Notes under the pieces: model-generated
The model's database searches: none
Told to the model about the DNA's origin: nothing
The model's input: only the letters and a program-made list of their open reading frames with translations
Shown here: positions 8,897 to 17,450 of the stretch, one piece after another
Position numbering within the stretch: the first letter of the stretch is position 1
How the letters are laid out: every line of letters starts with the position of its first letter
Made by a program: the position numbers and the translations under genes
Assembly: GCF_000017405.1 (NCBI RefSeq)
Contig: NC_009670.1
Location: 37,492 to 101,491 of the forward strand
Direction: 5' to 3'
Length of the DNA stretch: 64,000 bases
From: Brucella anthropi ATCC 49188
GTDB taxonomy: Bacteria > Pseudomonadota > Alphaproteobacteria > Rhizobiales > Rhizobiaceae

Positions 8897-9033
8897 GTCT
8901 CCGAAACGTCCGTTCTGTGGACAACCGAAGCTGCGTGTGTCGGAATACTGTGATTCCGTCCACAGAATATGTCTCTTTATTCCGAACTGTCCATGAATTT
9001 TCGAGTCCTTTTAGGGACGGCGGAAGGAGCACC
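8897..9033. promoter_or_regulatory. tnpR-tnpA intergenic region, candidate res site and divergent promoters
   Basis: The 137-base divergent gap carries related inverted motifs, CCGTTCTGTGGACA at about 8909 and CCGTCCACAGAATA at about 8956, as expected of resolvase-binding subsites. A strong GGAAGGAG ribosome site lies just before the tnpA ATG at 9034. The assignment as res rests on position and these repeats. Confidence 0.5.
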
Positions 9034-12000
9034 ATGCGCAAGCACGAACTGCTGAACGAAGCCGAGCGGGAACAGTTGCTGGGTTTTCCGACGAGCCGAG
9101 ACGATCTTGCCCGACTTTACACCTTCGAACCGCACGACCTCGACCTGATCCGGCTTCGCCGAGAGAATCGCAACCGTCTCGGTGTTGCTGTTCAACTTGC
9201 GCTGTTTCGCCATCCCGGCATGACATTGGCACAAATTCTTCAACGCAGCGCCGGGCTTTCCGAAGAACTCGTGTCCTTCATTGCCGAGCAGCTCGACCTG
9301 CCGGAAACTGCCTTCGCCGCATATGCCGTCCGCGACCAGACAATGACCGATCATGCCCGCGAGCTCGCCTCGGCACTCGGCCTTCGAGGCGCAAGCCGGA
9401 CCGATATCCCCTTCATGATCGAGGCGGCCGCCAAAGCTGCCTGGGGAACGGACAAGGGTGTCGTGATCGCCGCCGGTATCATTGACGCGCTGCGCCAGGC
9501 CAAGATTCTTCTGCCTGCTACCTCGACCATAGAGCGCGCTGGCATTGCCGGCCGGGCGCGTGCCAGAAAACAGGCGGCTCATGCGCTCCTGTCCGGTCTT
9601 CGGCCGGCTCAACTGGACGCGCTCGATGCGCTTCTGGCTGCAGATTCGACCGGCGCTATGCCGCTCACCTGGCTCAAGACGATCCCGGTGGCTGCAAAGC
9701 CCGATCACGTTCGAGGCATTCTCGATCGTCTGGGCGTGGTGCGGAGGATCGGCATCCCGCCGAAATTAAGCGCCGCCATCCACCCCGCCCGCTACCGGCA
9801 GTTCGTGCGTGAGGGGCGCGTGTCCCCCGCCTATATGATCGAGCGTTACACGACGTCGCGCCGGCGGGCGACGCTCGTTGCATTTCTGATCGACCTCGAA
9901 GAGCGGCTTACCGACGCGGCCATCGAAATGGCAGACAAGCTGATCGGCGGTGCGTTCAGCCGTGCCCAGAACAAGCAGGCCCGCCGCTATGGGGCGACCG
10001 CGAAAGACGTCGCCCGGCTGATGCGACTGTTTCGCGGTACGATCGACGCTCTTGCCGGTGCTATCGACAACCACTCGGACCCGGTCGAGGCAATTGACGA
10101 AACTGTCGGCTGGATCAATCTGCTCAAAGCCAGACATGAGATTGCCGAGCTCGCCGAAACTGCCGATGTCGATCCCCTCACGGTGGCCGTGGACCGCTAT
10201 GCGACATTGCGGAAGTTTGCTCCGGCGCTGATCGAAGTTCTCGAATTCAAGGCCAACCGAGGAAGCACGCGAACGATAGCCGGCGTTCAAAAGCTTCGCG
10301 AACTCAACAGGTCGGGCAGGCGCGATGTGCCGCCGGATGCGCCGATGCCGTTCAAGGAGGAATGGCGGAAGCTGGTGATCGAGCCGGATGGCAAGATCAA
10401 TCGTCGGCTCTACGAAACGGCTATGCTGGCGCACTTGCGCAACAAGTTACGTTCCGGGGACGTCTGGGTTGAGCGGTCGTCAGCCTATCGCCGCTTCGAC
10501 AGTTACCTTCTGCCGGAACCGGCCGCCGCTCCAATCGTCGCCGAACTCGGATTGCCGACCGCCGCCGACACATGGCTCGAAAAGCGCGGCCGGGAACTGG
10601 ACTGGCGGCTGAAGAAATTCGCGCAGCGCCTCAAACGCAACCAGCTTGAAGGCGTCCGCTTTGCCGAAGATCGGTTGCAGGTCTCACCCGTCAAGACCGC
10701 AGTTCCCGACGAAGCCGAAGCACTCGCCGATCGCCTGGACGCAATGATGCCGCGCATCCGCATCACCGAACTGCTGCATGAAGTGGCGCGCGAGACCGGA
10801 TTCATGGCGGCCTTCACCAATCTGCGCACCGGCGAAAACTGTCCGAACGAGAGCGCGCTGCTGGCCGCAATTCTGGCCGATGCGACCAATCTCGGGCTCT
10901 CCCGCATGGCGGCCGCCAGCCACGGCGTCACCCGAGACCAGCTCATCTGGACACAAGACGCCTACATTCGTGAGGATACCTACCGGGAAGCGCTCGCTAC
11001 CATCATCAATGCTCAACACCGCCTGCCTATCGCTTGGGTCTGGGGTGACGGAACCACGTCAAGTTCTGACGGGCAGTTCTTTCGTGGCGGCAAACGTGGC
11101 ACGGCAGGAGGAGACATCAACGCCCGCTACGGCGTCGATCCGGGCTTCAGCTTCTACACCCACGTCTCCAATCAACACGGCCCTTTCCACATCAAGGTTC
11201 TCTCGGCGGCGACGCACGAGGCGCCCTATGTGCTCGACGGGCTACTTCACCACGGCACCAATCTCTCGATTGCGGAGCATTATACCGACACTGGCGGCGC
11301 GACCGATCATGTGTTCGCGCTCTGCGCCATGCTTGGGTTCCGTTTCTGCCCGCGGCTACGCGACTTCCCGGATCGCCGACTGATCCCGATCGAGCATCCC
11401 GCGGGCTATCCCGAAATCGCGCCGCTCCTCGGCAAACGCATCCGCACCGATGTCATCCGCGAACATTGGGATGACGTGATGCGTCTGGTCGCTTCGCTCA
11501 AGACCGGCCATGTCGCGCCATCGGTGATGTTGCGGAAGCTCTCGGCCTATGAGCGTCAGAACAAGCTGGACATAGCGCTTCAGGAGATCGGCAAAATCGA
11601 GCGAACCCTGTTCATGCTCGACTGGCTGGAAAGTCCGGGGCTGCGACGTAGATGCCACGCCGGTCTCAACAAGGGCGAGCAGCGCCATGCCCTCGCGCAA
11701 GCGATCTACACCTTCCGACAGGGACGCATCATCGACCGCAGTCACGAGGCCCAACAGTACCGGGCCTCCGGCTTGAACCTCGTCATTGCGGCGATCGTCT
11801 ATTGGAATTCCACCTATATGCGTGACGCCATTGAGCATCTGCGCTCGCAGGGGGAAGCTGTTTCCGACAATCTCCTGGCTCATACCTCCCCGGTCGGGTG
11901 GGAGCACATCGCCTTTTCCGGTGACTTCCTCTGGGATCGCGCCGCAAAGACGACCGGCCGGAAACCGCTCAACTTATCTACAAAACAGCGAGTGGCGTGA
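9034..12000 (+). CDS. tnpA: Tn3-family transposase
   Basis: DDE transposase of the Tn3 family, 988 aa from the ATG at 9034, which has GGAAGGAG just upstream; a longer frame from 8827 crosses the resolvase promoter and is rejected. Family landmarks are visible: N-terminal DNA-binding region (LARLYTFEPHDLDLIRLRR), the catalytic-region WGDGTTSSSDGQFF, the later acidic HYTDTGGATDHVFALC block and the conserved RRRCHAGLNKGE near the end. It acts on the 37-bp inverted repeats at 5036 and 12053. No frameshift is seen, so the element may still move. Confidence 0.94.
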   Translation: MRKHELLNEAEREQLLGFPTSRDDLARLYTFEPHDLDLIRLRRENRNRLGVAVQLALFRHPGMTLAQILQRSAGLSEELVSFIAEQLDLPETAFAAYAVRDQTMTDHARELASALGLRGASRTDIPFMIEAAAKAAWGTDKGVVIAAGIIDALRQAKILLPATSTIERAGIAGRARARKQAAHALLSGLRPAQLDALDALLAADSTGAMPLTWLKTIPVAAKPDHVRGILDRLGVVRRIGIPPKLSAAIHPARYRQFVREGRVSPAYMIERYTTSRRRATLVAFLIDLEERLTDAAIEMADKLIGGAFSRAQNKQARRYGATAKDVARLMRLFRGTIDALAGAIDNHSDPVEAIDETVGWINLLKARHEIAELAETADVDPLTVAVDRYATLRKFAPALIEVLEFKANRGSTRTIAGVQKLRELNRSGRRDVPPDAPMPFKEEWRKLVIEPDGKINRRLYETAMLAHLRNKLRSGDVWVERSSAYRRFDSYLLPEPAAAPIVAELGLPTAADTWLEKRGRELDWRLKKFAQRLKRNQLEGVRFAEDRLQVSPVKTAVPDEAEALADRLDAMMPRIRITELLHEVARETGFMAAFTNLRTGENCPNESALLAAILADATNLGLSRMAAASHGVTRDQLIWTQDAYIREDTYREALATIINAQHRLPIAWVWGDGTTSSSDGQFFRGGKRGTAGGDINARYGVDPGFSFYTHVSNQHGPFHIKVLSAATHEAPYVLDGLLHHGTNLSIAEHYTDTGGATDHVFALCAMLGFRFCPRLRDFPDRRLIPIEHPAGYPEIAPLLGKRIRTDVIREHWDDVMRLVASLKTGHVAPSVMLRKLSAYERQNKLDIALQEIGKIERTLFMLDWLESPGLRRRCHAGLNKGEQRHALAQAIYTFRQGRIIDRSHEAQQYRASGLNLVIAAIVYWNSTYMRDAIEHLRSQGEAVSDNLLAHTSPVGWEHIAFSGDFLWDRAAKTTGRKPLNLSTKQRVA

Positions 12001-12051
12001 CCGCGTTCCACCTTAACGTTGTTTAGCGGGAAACCAACGCTATGCCCTCTT

Positions 12052-12198
12052 ATATGTGACGAAGATGCCACGATAAGCCAGCATGTCTTCAACCATGCGA
12101 AAGCTTAGCGGAAAGCGGAAATACAACCACACCGCCTCTGCAATAATCTCAGATGGATAACGATGGCGGCGGTAAAGCGAAGAACGAGGTTCGGTCAT
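12052..12198 (-). pseudogene. IS6-family transposase, N-terminal fragment cut by the Tn3 element
   Basis: Translation from the ATG at 12198 gives an IS6-family N-terminus (RRHRYPSEIIAEAVWLYFRF, then MVEDMLAYRGIFVTY), and stops matching exactly where the Tn3 inverted repeat begins. The catalytic part is absent and was not found left of the transposon. The outer end of the IS is probably at about 12247, where the complement reads GGCACTGTTACC, close to known IS6 ends. About 50 codons remain. Confidence 0.8.
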
Positions 12199-12255
12199 CA
12201 CCCGTTATCGCAACTGATGTTTACACTTAGGTTAAGGTAACAGTGCCCGCTGCCG

Positions 12256-12342
12256 TTATTCACGGTTTTTCTCTACCCAAATCATAAAGCCGATCAAGGC
12301 GAGTAGCGCCACCACTATCGTTCCGATAAACCACCAGCTCAT
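12256..12342 (-). CDS. Tiny Trp-rich membrane protein, 28 aa
   Basis: From the ATG at 12342 the product is one hydrophobic helix flanked by an aromatic N-terminus (MSWWFIGT) and a charged end (WVEKNRE). The ribosome site AGGAGGAGAAAG is nearly ideal, and it decides this start over the longer frame reaching 12447. A second protein at 21231-21323 aligns with it along the full length (shared GT, LIGF and IW positions), so the two are paralogues. A candidate EcfG-type promoter lies just upstream. I know no function for this family. Confidence 0.6.
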   Translation of the reverse strand: MSWWFIGTIVVALLALIGFMIWVEKNRE

Positions 12343-12363
12343 TCTTTCTCCTCCTGAAAACAT

Positions 12364-12388
12364 AACTCTTATTGCGCGAGAAAGTTCA
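12364..12388 (-). promoter_or_regulatory. Candidate EcfG-type promoter for the 28-aa membrane protein
   Basis: Read on the minus strand: TGAAC, 16 bases, AGTT. The EcfG consensus is GGAAC-N16/17-CGTT, so one base differs in each box while the spacing is right. It lies about 22 bases upstream of the start codon. Confidence 0.35.
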
Positions 12389-12670
12389 CGCAGCACGGAT
12401 AAATAGAAACTCCCGATCAGTAGTGCACACTGACCGGTCCTATTCACCGCAATCGAGTCACGATTCCATCAGCATTGAACGGATTAAAAGGTATCACCTG
12501 ATCAGAAAATATTGCCCTACACTAGGGGGTATGTAGCTAATGCCCTCGCCTGCTGTCCCAGAAATGCACCGATAGGACTCAAACAAGCGCCATGAGGATT
12601 GTCGACCGTACTCAGAAATAGCCCCTCCACTGCTTCCGCGTGAAGGGGCTCGTCATGGACATTGATGAAA

Positions 12671-13294
12671 CTACCTACGGTAGGCTAAGCCGCTCCAAAT
12701 TCGGCCTTCGTCTCGGTGACGACCACCATGCACTGCTCCGATATAGGCGGCCACTGCGGCAACTAAGGCTGAAGCAGCCAAAAGGAAGGCGCTCAGAATG
12801 CCAGCTATTTTGGTCTTCTCAGCAGTCTCCAATGCTTGTGCTTTTGCTTCCTCAAGCGCCTTGCTGGCTTGTTCTTTTGCCTCATCAATCTGCTTTCGCG
12901 CTTCATCGAGCTTCCTCTGCGCTTCCGTTCTCACGGTCTGGACCCGCTCGATTGTCTGATTGACGCGATTTTGGGCGTCGGTCTCACTCATTCCCGTTTG
13001 AGCCGTAACCTGACGGACGAGCCAAGCTTTATCTTCGTCGGTTATCTGGCCTGTCGAGAGCAGGTTGGAGAAAATGCTGCCTGCCTGTCGGGTGAAATCA
13101 GCAGCATTTTGACCCTCCCCACTAGAAGCGGGTGCTCTATCATTTCGCAGCAACGTATCTGTAAAATAGTCGACGGGATTGACCTTCAATCCCTGGGGAA
13201 GCATTTGCTCAATGGAGGGTGCTGCTGCTTGCCCAGTGCCTTGGATAATGCCGCGAGCCGCACTGCCAGCCCCAGATATTAGTCCTCCGGCCAA
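12671..13294 (-). pseudogene. C-terminal part of a rhizobial coiled-coil membrane protein, probably 5'-truncated
   Basis: The protein has a Gly-rich start, a stretch ITDEDKAWLVRQVTAQTGMS, a long coiled coil rich in Glu, Ala and Lys (about residues 110-165) and a C-terminal hydrophobic helix followed by GGRHRDEG. This pattern resembles proteins annotated as PhnA-like in rhizobia, which normally have further N-terminal membrane helices. The frame continues upstream of the TTG at 13294 for about 25 codons to a stop, with no ATG or GTG, so the start is doubtful and a lost N-terminus is likely. Function is not known. Confidence 0.5.
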
Positions 13295-13631
13295 TTGGCC
13301 AGCTCCTTGCGCCGTTCCTCCAATGACGGTTCCCCTGAGGTCGCATCCCTTCTCTGATCGAGACCTGTAAAGTCAACGACATCGCTCGCCTTACCTTTCT
13401 CAAGGCTAGACTAACCACTATCATAAGGGGCATTCCCAAAGTCGACGACCTGTTTCCATGGAACGTCAAGCAAGGACAGCTGCGCTCAGCACCGAACGCT
13501 TACTGTGATCGCACGTAGATCGGTTCAAATGTGAAGGTCAAGATCGAGCGATATGATTTTCTGGCAACCACTCTCCTGTGAATTAAAACACCGCGGGAAG
13601 CGCTGATGGTCCCTCTTTAAAAAACTTTTTT
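13295..13631. other. Intergenic stretch without a convincing gene
   Basis: The first part is the in-frame extension of the truncated coiled-coil gene. A short minus-strand frame near 13410-13450 ends in VDFGNAPYDSG and may be a gene remnant, but it is too short to assign. The last part leads into the promoter of the PepSY gene. Confidence 0.4.
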
Positions 13632-13656
13632 GGAACTTATGTCGCCAGCGGGAGTT
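13632..13656 (+). promoter_or_regulatory. Candidate EcfG-type promoter for the PepSY-domain gene
   Basis: GGAAC, 16 bases, AGTT: a perfect -35 box and a one-base change in the -10 box against the EcfG consensus, with correct spacing. It ends 34 bases before the start codon at 13691. Confidence 0.5.
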
Positions 13657-13690
13657 TCATGTCTGTTACTTAATTCACTGGAGAAATACA

Positions 13691-14014
13691 ATGAAAATCA
13701 GAACGTTAGCGTTCTTAAGCGCTTGTATCATCGCGCCTTCGGCTGTGTTCGCTCAGGACACCGGCAAAACCTCTCCGGAAACTCCAGCGGTAGCAACGCC
13801 CAATAGCAACAATCCAGACGCGCCGGTTAAGGGTGCCAACAGCTTTACAGAAGATCAGGCCAAATCAAGGATTGAGGAGGCAGGATACACGGGCGTAAGC
13901 GGCCTTAAATTGAACGAAGAAAACGGCATCTGGGAAGCCTCTGCCATGAAAGGTAACGAGAAGCTGGACGTCCAGCTTGACTACCAGGGCAATGTCACAA
14001 AGAAGCCAATGTGA
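13691..14014 (+). CDS. Secreted PepSY-like small protein
   Basis: A 107-residue periplasmic protein. A signal peptide is clear (hydrophobic core LAFLSACIIAPSAVF, cleavage expected after AFA at about residue 21). After a Pro/Asn-rich linker the mature part ENGIWEASAMKGNEKLDVQLDYQGNV matches the PepSY-type pattern of a Trp followed by a Leu/Val strand and a Gly turn. Such proteins are common near stress genes in rhizobia; their role is not settled. A GGAGAAATACA ribosome site precedes the ATG. Confidence 0.75.
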   Translation: MKIRTLAFLSACIIAPSAVFAQDTGKTSPETPAVATPNSNNPDAPVKGANSFTEDQAKSRIEEAGYTGVSGLKLNEENGIWEASAMKGNEKLDVQLDYQGNVTKKPM

Positions 14015-14055
14015 AGGTTTGGCTTCCGTCCGCCATTTGAACATGGGAGATTTCT

Positions 14056-14640
14056 ATGAAAACCGTTACCGGATTATTTGACACTTATGAAGCAGCCAAG
14101 GATGCCGTGGCACGTCTCGAAAACGCTGGGTTCCCGTCAGACGACATTTCCATTGTATCCCACCGCCGCGACGATGACGGTGAGAGTAATGCCGGCTCTG
14201 GCGCGGGGGTTGGTGCAGGTCTAGGTGCGGCTGTCGGTGGTGCCGGTGGTCTTTTGACAGGACTTGGGTTGATGGCGATTCCAGGCGTTGGGCCAGTCGT
14301 GGCCGCAGGTTGGCTCGCAGCAACATTGACCGGTGCAGTCGGAGGCGCAGTTGTCGGGGGGGTCGCCGGTGGTCTCATCGGAGCGCTCACGGAGAGCGGG
14401 GTGTCGGAAGAAGACGCTCACTTATACGCTGAAGGCGTTCGTCGCGGTGGTTCACTTGTGACCGCTCGCATTGCCGATGATCGCGTCGCGGAAGCAGACG
14501 CTATTTTAGCCGGTGCCAGCCCGGTGGATATCAATGCGCGACGCAAACTTTATGTCGAGGAAGGCTGGCAAAGATTTGACTCCAATGCCGATCCTTACAC
14601 CAAAGATGAAATCGAACGGGAACGCAGCCGTTTTCTTTAA
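14056..14640 (+). CDS. Glycine-zipper general-stress-type membrane protein
   Basis: A 194-residue protein with an N-terminal ferredoxin-like domain (VTGLFDTYEAAKDAVARLENAGFP) as in YflT/GsiB-like general stress proteins, then a long Gly/Ala-rich membrane segment (about residues 50-115) with a glycine-zipper pattern, and a C-terminal repeat of the first domain (GGSLVTARIADDRVAEADAIL). It follows the PepSY gene by 41 bases on the same strand and ends in a hairpin, so the two probably form an operon with a candidate stress promoter. Confidence 0.75.
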   Translation: MKTVTGLFDTYEAAKDAVARLENAGFPSDDISIVSHRRDDDGESNAGSGAGVGAGLGAAVGGAGGLLTGLGLMAIPGVGPVVAAGWLAATLTGAVGGAVVGGVAGGLIGALTESGVSEEDAHLYAEGVRRGGSLVTARIADDRVAEADAILAGASPVDINARRKLYVEEGWQRFDSNADPYTKDEIERERSRFL

Positions 14641-14645
14641 AGCTT

Positions 14646-14665
14646 GAGCGGGCGAAAGCCCGCTC
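14646..14665 (+). terminator. Hairpin after the glycine-zipper gene
   Basis: GAGCGGGC and GCCCGCTC form a perfect 8-bp stem with a GAAA loop, 5 bases after the stop codon. No T-run follows, so termination may be weak or Rho-assisted. Confidence 0.5.
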
Positions 14666-14968
14666 CACCAATGTGCTAGATAATCGTTCACAATTTTTTG
14701 CGTCTTACTGCATACAGGATCTCTTTTCGTTGATCTAACCAATGTTACCGATGCAGACTGTTGACGTGAAATACTTCCGTTTCTCCTCTGCCCATGATCC
14801 GGGATTATCAATCCCGCGTTTGATAAAACGTGACGTCCGACCGGTTCAACGCGGCGCGGGCACCGGTCCATACTGAGATGAAACTCAACACTATCTGGTA
14901 CGCCCGATTTTACTTTCGATCAGGATTTTCTGGTCAAGCGGTTCTGGGGCTATCACGATTGCGCTCGC
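14666..14968. other. Intergenic stretch between converging units
   Basis: I see no open frame with gene-like content and no strong repeat here. It separates the plus-strand PepSY/glycine-zipper unit from the end of the minus-strand signalling operon. Confidence 0.4.
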
Positions 14969-16039
14969 TTAAACGGCCTGATCTCTTGGTCCATGTAATG
15001 TCGCGATGGGGAGTTTTAAAAGCAGTGACAACCCCGTCGACTTCCATTCGCGCGTTAGCGTTGCATTCAGCCCCTGCAACGTCGCCTTTTCGAGCGTCGC
15101 TCCGAACCCTTGCCGTCCCGGCGGACTTTGTCGAGCTGGACCGCCCGTCTCTGTCCAGTGAAGGTACACCATCTCACAGTCAGTCTCTATATGAATTACA
15201 AGCCGGCCCTCAGGGGATGACAGAGCGCCATATTTCGCGGAATTTGTCGTAAGTTCGTGCAACAGAAGACCAAGAGAAGTCAACGTATTTCCAGACAGGG
15301 TGATGTCGGACCCTGTAATATCGAGACGGGAACTCTGCTCGGTTTTGTGAGGTAACACGACCGCCTCGATCAGAGCAGAAACCGAAAAGGACCGCTCAAC
15401 GCCCCCATCGTCTTTTAGATCAGGCAGTGTCAGTGCATGTGCGTTGGCGAGGGCATTCATACGTGCTCTCAGATCGGCAACAAGTTCTTCCTTGGTGCCC
15501 ACCGAGCGCGCACTGACCGAAATCAGCCCGGACGCCAGAGCAAAAAGGTTTTTGATCCGGTGACTGATTTCCTGAAGAAGGATGTCTTTTTGATGGGCTA
15601 CCATGCGTAGTGCCTCGGCCTGCAGCGCCAGTTCATCTCGCTGCACAGCGAGCTGTTGCTTTTGCCTGTGCATTTCAAAAAAAACGTCCGCCTTGCTGCG
15701 CAGGATGTCAGGCTCGATCGGCTTCTGGATGAAATCCACGGCGCCCGCTTCATAACCCCGGAAACGACGCTGACCTCCACCGCCCGCTGTCACGAATATA
15801 ATGGGGACATGACGCGTTCGCTCATTGCCCCGCATGAATTCTGCAAGCTGAAATCCGTCAAGTCCGGGCATCTGGACGTCAACCAACGCCAGCGCAACAT
15901 CATGCTGCAACAGCAATTCAAGCGCCTCATCACCGGATTTCGCTTTCAGCAACTGTAACCCTTCGCGTCGGAGGAGACCCTCCAGCACAAGAAGATTTTC
16001 TTCAAGATCGTCCACAAGGAGAAACGATACGGGTTTCAT
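14969..16039 (-). CDS. Response regulator receiver fused to an HWE-type histidine kinase
   Basis: Cytoplasmic two-component hybrid, 356 aa. Residues 1-120 form a receiver domain with phospho-acceptor Asp54 (ALVDVQMPG) and switch Lys near 106 (IQKPIEP). A short helix leads to a HisKA_2/HWE kinase core with His160 in LLQEISHRIKNLFALAS, followed by an ATPase with HELTTNSAKYGAL and a degenerate G2 region. HWE kinases of this type feed general-stress phosphorelays (PhyR) in alphaproteobacteria. Last gene of a four-gene operon; it overlaps cheB by 4 bases, so output probably comes from upstream kinase or CheB/CheR input. Confidence 0.88.
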   Translation of the reverse strand: MKPVSFLLVDDLEENLLVLEGLLRREGLQLLKAKSGDEALELLLQHDVALALVDVQMPGLDGFQLAEFMRGNERTRHVPIIFVTAGGGGQRRFRGYEAGAVDFIQKPIEPDILRSKADVFFEMHRQKQQLAVQRDELALQAEALRMVAHQKDILLQEISHRIKNLFALASGLISVSARSVGTKEELVADLRARMNALANAHALTLPDLKDDGGVERSFSVSALIEAVVLPHKTEQSSRLDITGSDITLSGNTLTSLGLLLHELTTNSAKYGALSSPEGRLVIHIETDCEMVYLHWTETGGPARQSPPGRQGFGATLEKATLQGLNATLTREWKSTGLSLLLKLPIATLHGPRDQAV

Positions 16040-16614
16040 GAATTGGTTTGAACCTTTTTTAGATAGGTTGCTATCGCATCGAGCGACAAAATCTCTGCAT
16101 GCTCACATCGGCTCAGCGCTGCGTATGGCATTGCAGAGGCATGGGCACTTTCCGGGTTTTGAACAATGGCGTTCCCGCCTGCATCGACGATATGGCGGAG
16201 CCCCGCTGCCCCATCTTCGTTGGCTCCGGTAAGCACAACACCTATCAGGCCGGTGCCGAAGACCTCCGCGGCGCTCTCAAACAGTACGTCAATGGATGGA
16301 CGCGAATAGAGAACAGGATCATCCTGAGAAAGAGAAAAGCTTCGGTCCGCCTCAATACGCAAGTGATAGTCGGGCGGGGCGAAGTAAATGTTACCCTTTT
16401 CAACAGGTTGATTGTCTTCAGCTTCCCAGACCGGAATATTGCATTTCCGGTTAAAAAGTTCGACCATCAAGCTTGGCCGGTCAGGCGGAACATGCACGAC
16501 GACAATAACGGAAAGGCTATAGTTTAGCGGCAATGACGGCAAAATCCCCGACAAGGCTTCAAACGCGCCTGCAGAAGATCCGATCACGATCGCCTCGGGA
16601 GCCAGTGTCTTCAT
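16036..16614 (-). CDS. CheB-type methylesterase domain protein without receiver
   Basis: A 192-residue stand-alone CheB catalytic domain. The catalytic triad is visible: Ser14 in IGSSAGAF, His41 in VVVHVPPD and Asp134 in LTGANEDGAAGL. Classical CheB has an N-terminal receiver; this one has none. It overlaps cheR and the HWE kinase by 4 bases on each side. No chemoreceptor gene is in the window, so the substrate may be a non-chemotaxis protein, perhaps the neighbouring hybrid kinase. Confidence 0.9.
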   Translation of the reverse strand: MKTLAPEAIVIGSSAGAFEALSGILPSLPLNYSLSVIVVVHVPPDRPSLMVELFNRKCNIPVWEAEDNQPVEKGNIYFAPPDYHLRIEADRSFSLSQDDPVLYSRPSIDVLFESAAEVFGTGLIGVVLTGANEDGAAGLRHIVDAGGNAIVQNPESAHASAMPYAALSRCEHAEILSLDAIATYLKKVQTNS

Positions 16615-17450
16615 GATGAGACTTTCTGGTAGATCTTTTCTTCGCGTACAAAATCGGCAAATGTGCCGGCGTGATCCGAAAAGCGCACGCTTTCCTTGGC
16701 ACCCAGACCTAGGAAACCTTTATGGATAAGCGACTCTTTAAAAAGGCCCAGGACACGATTTTTAAGCGCATGGTCGAAATAGATCAGCACATTTCGACAG
16801 GATATCAGATGCATTTCCCCAAATACTGCATCAGTGGCAAGGCTGTGATCTGAAAAGACCACGTTGCGGCGCAGGGATTTATCAAAGACCACCCGACCAT
16901 AGGCCGCCTGGTAGTAATCTGACAAAGACGTTCGCCCGCCCGAGCGTTGGTGATTTTCCGTGAATGACCGGACACGATCAAGGGCGAACACCCCAGCCTC
17001 TGCTGCGCTCAGAGCGTCCTGATTGATGTCTGTCGCATAAAAAAGCGTCCGGTCCTCGAGCCCTTCCTCACGAAAAAGGATCACCATGGAATAGAGTTCT
17101 TCTCCACTGCTACATCCAGCTATCCAGACTTTCAGCGATGGGTAGGTCCGCAAATGCGGAACCACCTGCTCGCGGATTGCCCGGAAATAATCCGGATCGC
17201 GAAACATATCGCTGACCTGGACGGTGAGGAAGCGGAGCAAATGCGACAGCATGTCGGGATCGTGAAGTAGCTGGTTCTGCATGGCGGAGAAACTCGCAAA
17301 TCCCAGTTGCTCGCGCGCCTGTTTCAGACGGCGCCGGATCGAGCCCAGTGAGTAATTGCGAAAATCATAATGATACCGGAGAAACAGCGCCTCCAGTAAC
17401 AACCTCATTTCGATATCTTCTGCTGAATCGTTGGGCTGCGCTCCCCTCAT
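16611..17450 (-). CDS. CheR-type protein methyltransferase
   Basis: SAM-dependent glutamate methyltransferase, 279 aa. The N-terminal helical CheR domain (residues about 15-75) is followed by the methyltransferase core with the SAM-binding motif VWIAGCSSGEELYSM and later FYATDINQDALSAAEAG and ISCRNVLIYFD. It lacks the C-terminal pentapeptide expected of a receptor-tethered CheR. It overlaps the hybrid kinase and cheB by 4 bases. A CheR/CheB pair with kinases but without receptor or CheA suggests methylation control of the kinase, which is inference. Confidence 0.9.
   Translation of the reverse strand: MRGAQPNDSAEDIEMRLLLEALFLRYHYDFRNYSLGSIRRRLKQAREQLGFASFSAMQNQLLHDPDMLSHLLRFLTVQVSDMFRDPDYFRAIREQVVPHLRTYPSLKVWIAGCSSGEELYSMVILFREEGLEDRTLFYATDINQDALSAAEAGVFALDRVRSFTENHQRSGGRTSLSDYYQAAYGRVVFDKSLRRNVVFSDHSLATDAVFGEMHLISCRNVLIYFDHALKNRVLGLFKESLIHKGFLGLGAKESVRFSDHAGTFADFVREEKIYQKVSS

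Larger units (their letters stand above)
5036..12053. mobile_element. Tn3-family transposon carrying chromate and oxyanion-related cargo (about 7.0 kb)
   Basis: The two ends are inverted copies that match perfectly for 37 bases (beginning ATAAGAGGGCATAGCG at 5036 and its complement ending at 12053) and then again for TAAGG. Inside are chrA, a padR-type regulator, a TauE/SafE exporter, an arsenate-reductase-like gene, tnpR and tnpA. I looked for the 5-bp target duplication expected of Tn3 elements at every plausible end position and found none. The right end sits inside an IS6-family transposase whose other half is not on the left side, so a deletion or recombination after insertion is likely. 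The outermost 2-3 bases of the ends are uncertain. Confidence 0.88.

Noticed and set aside
8827..9033. N-terminal extension of the first Tn3 transposase
   Set aside because: The extension covers the resolvase promoter and candidate res site; the ATG at 9034 has an excellent ribosome site.
12343..12447. Longer version of the 28-residue membrane protein
   Set aside because: The internal ATG at 12342 has a near-ideal ribosome site, the paralogue has the short form, and the extension covers the candidate promoter.
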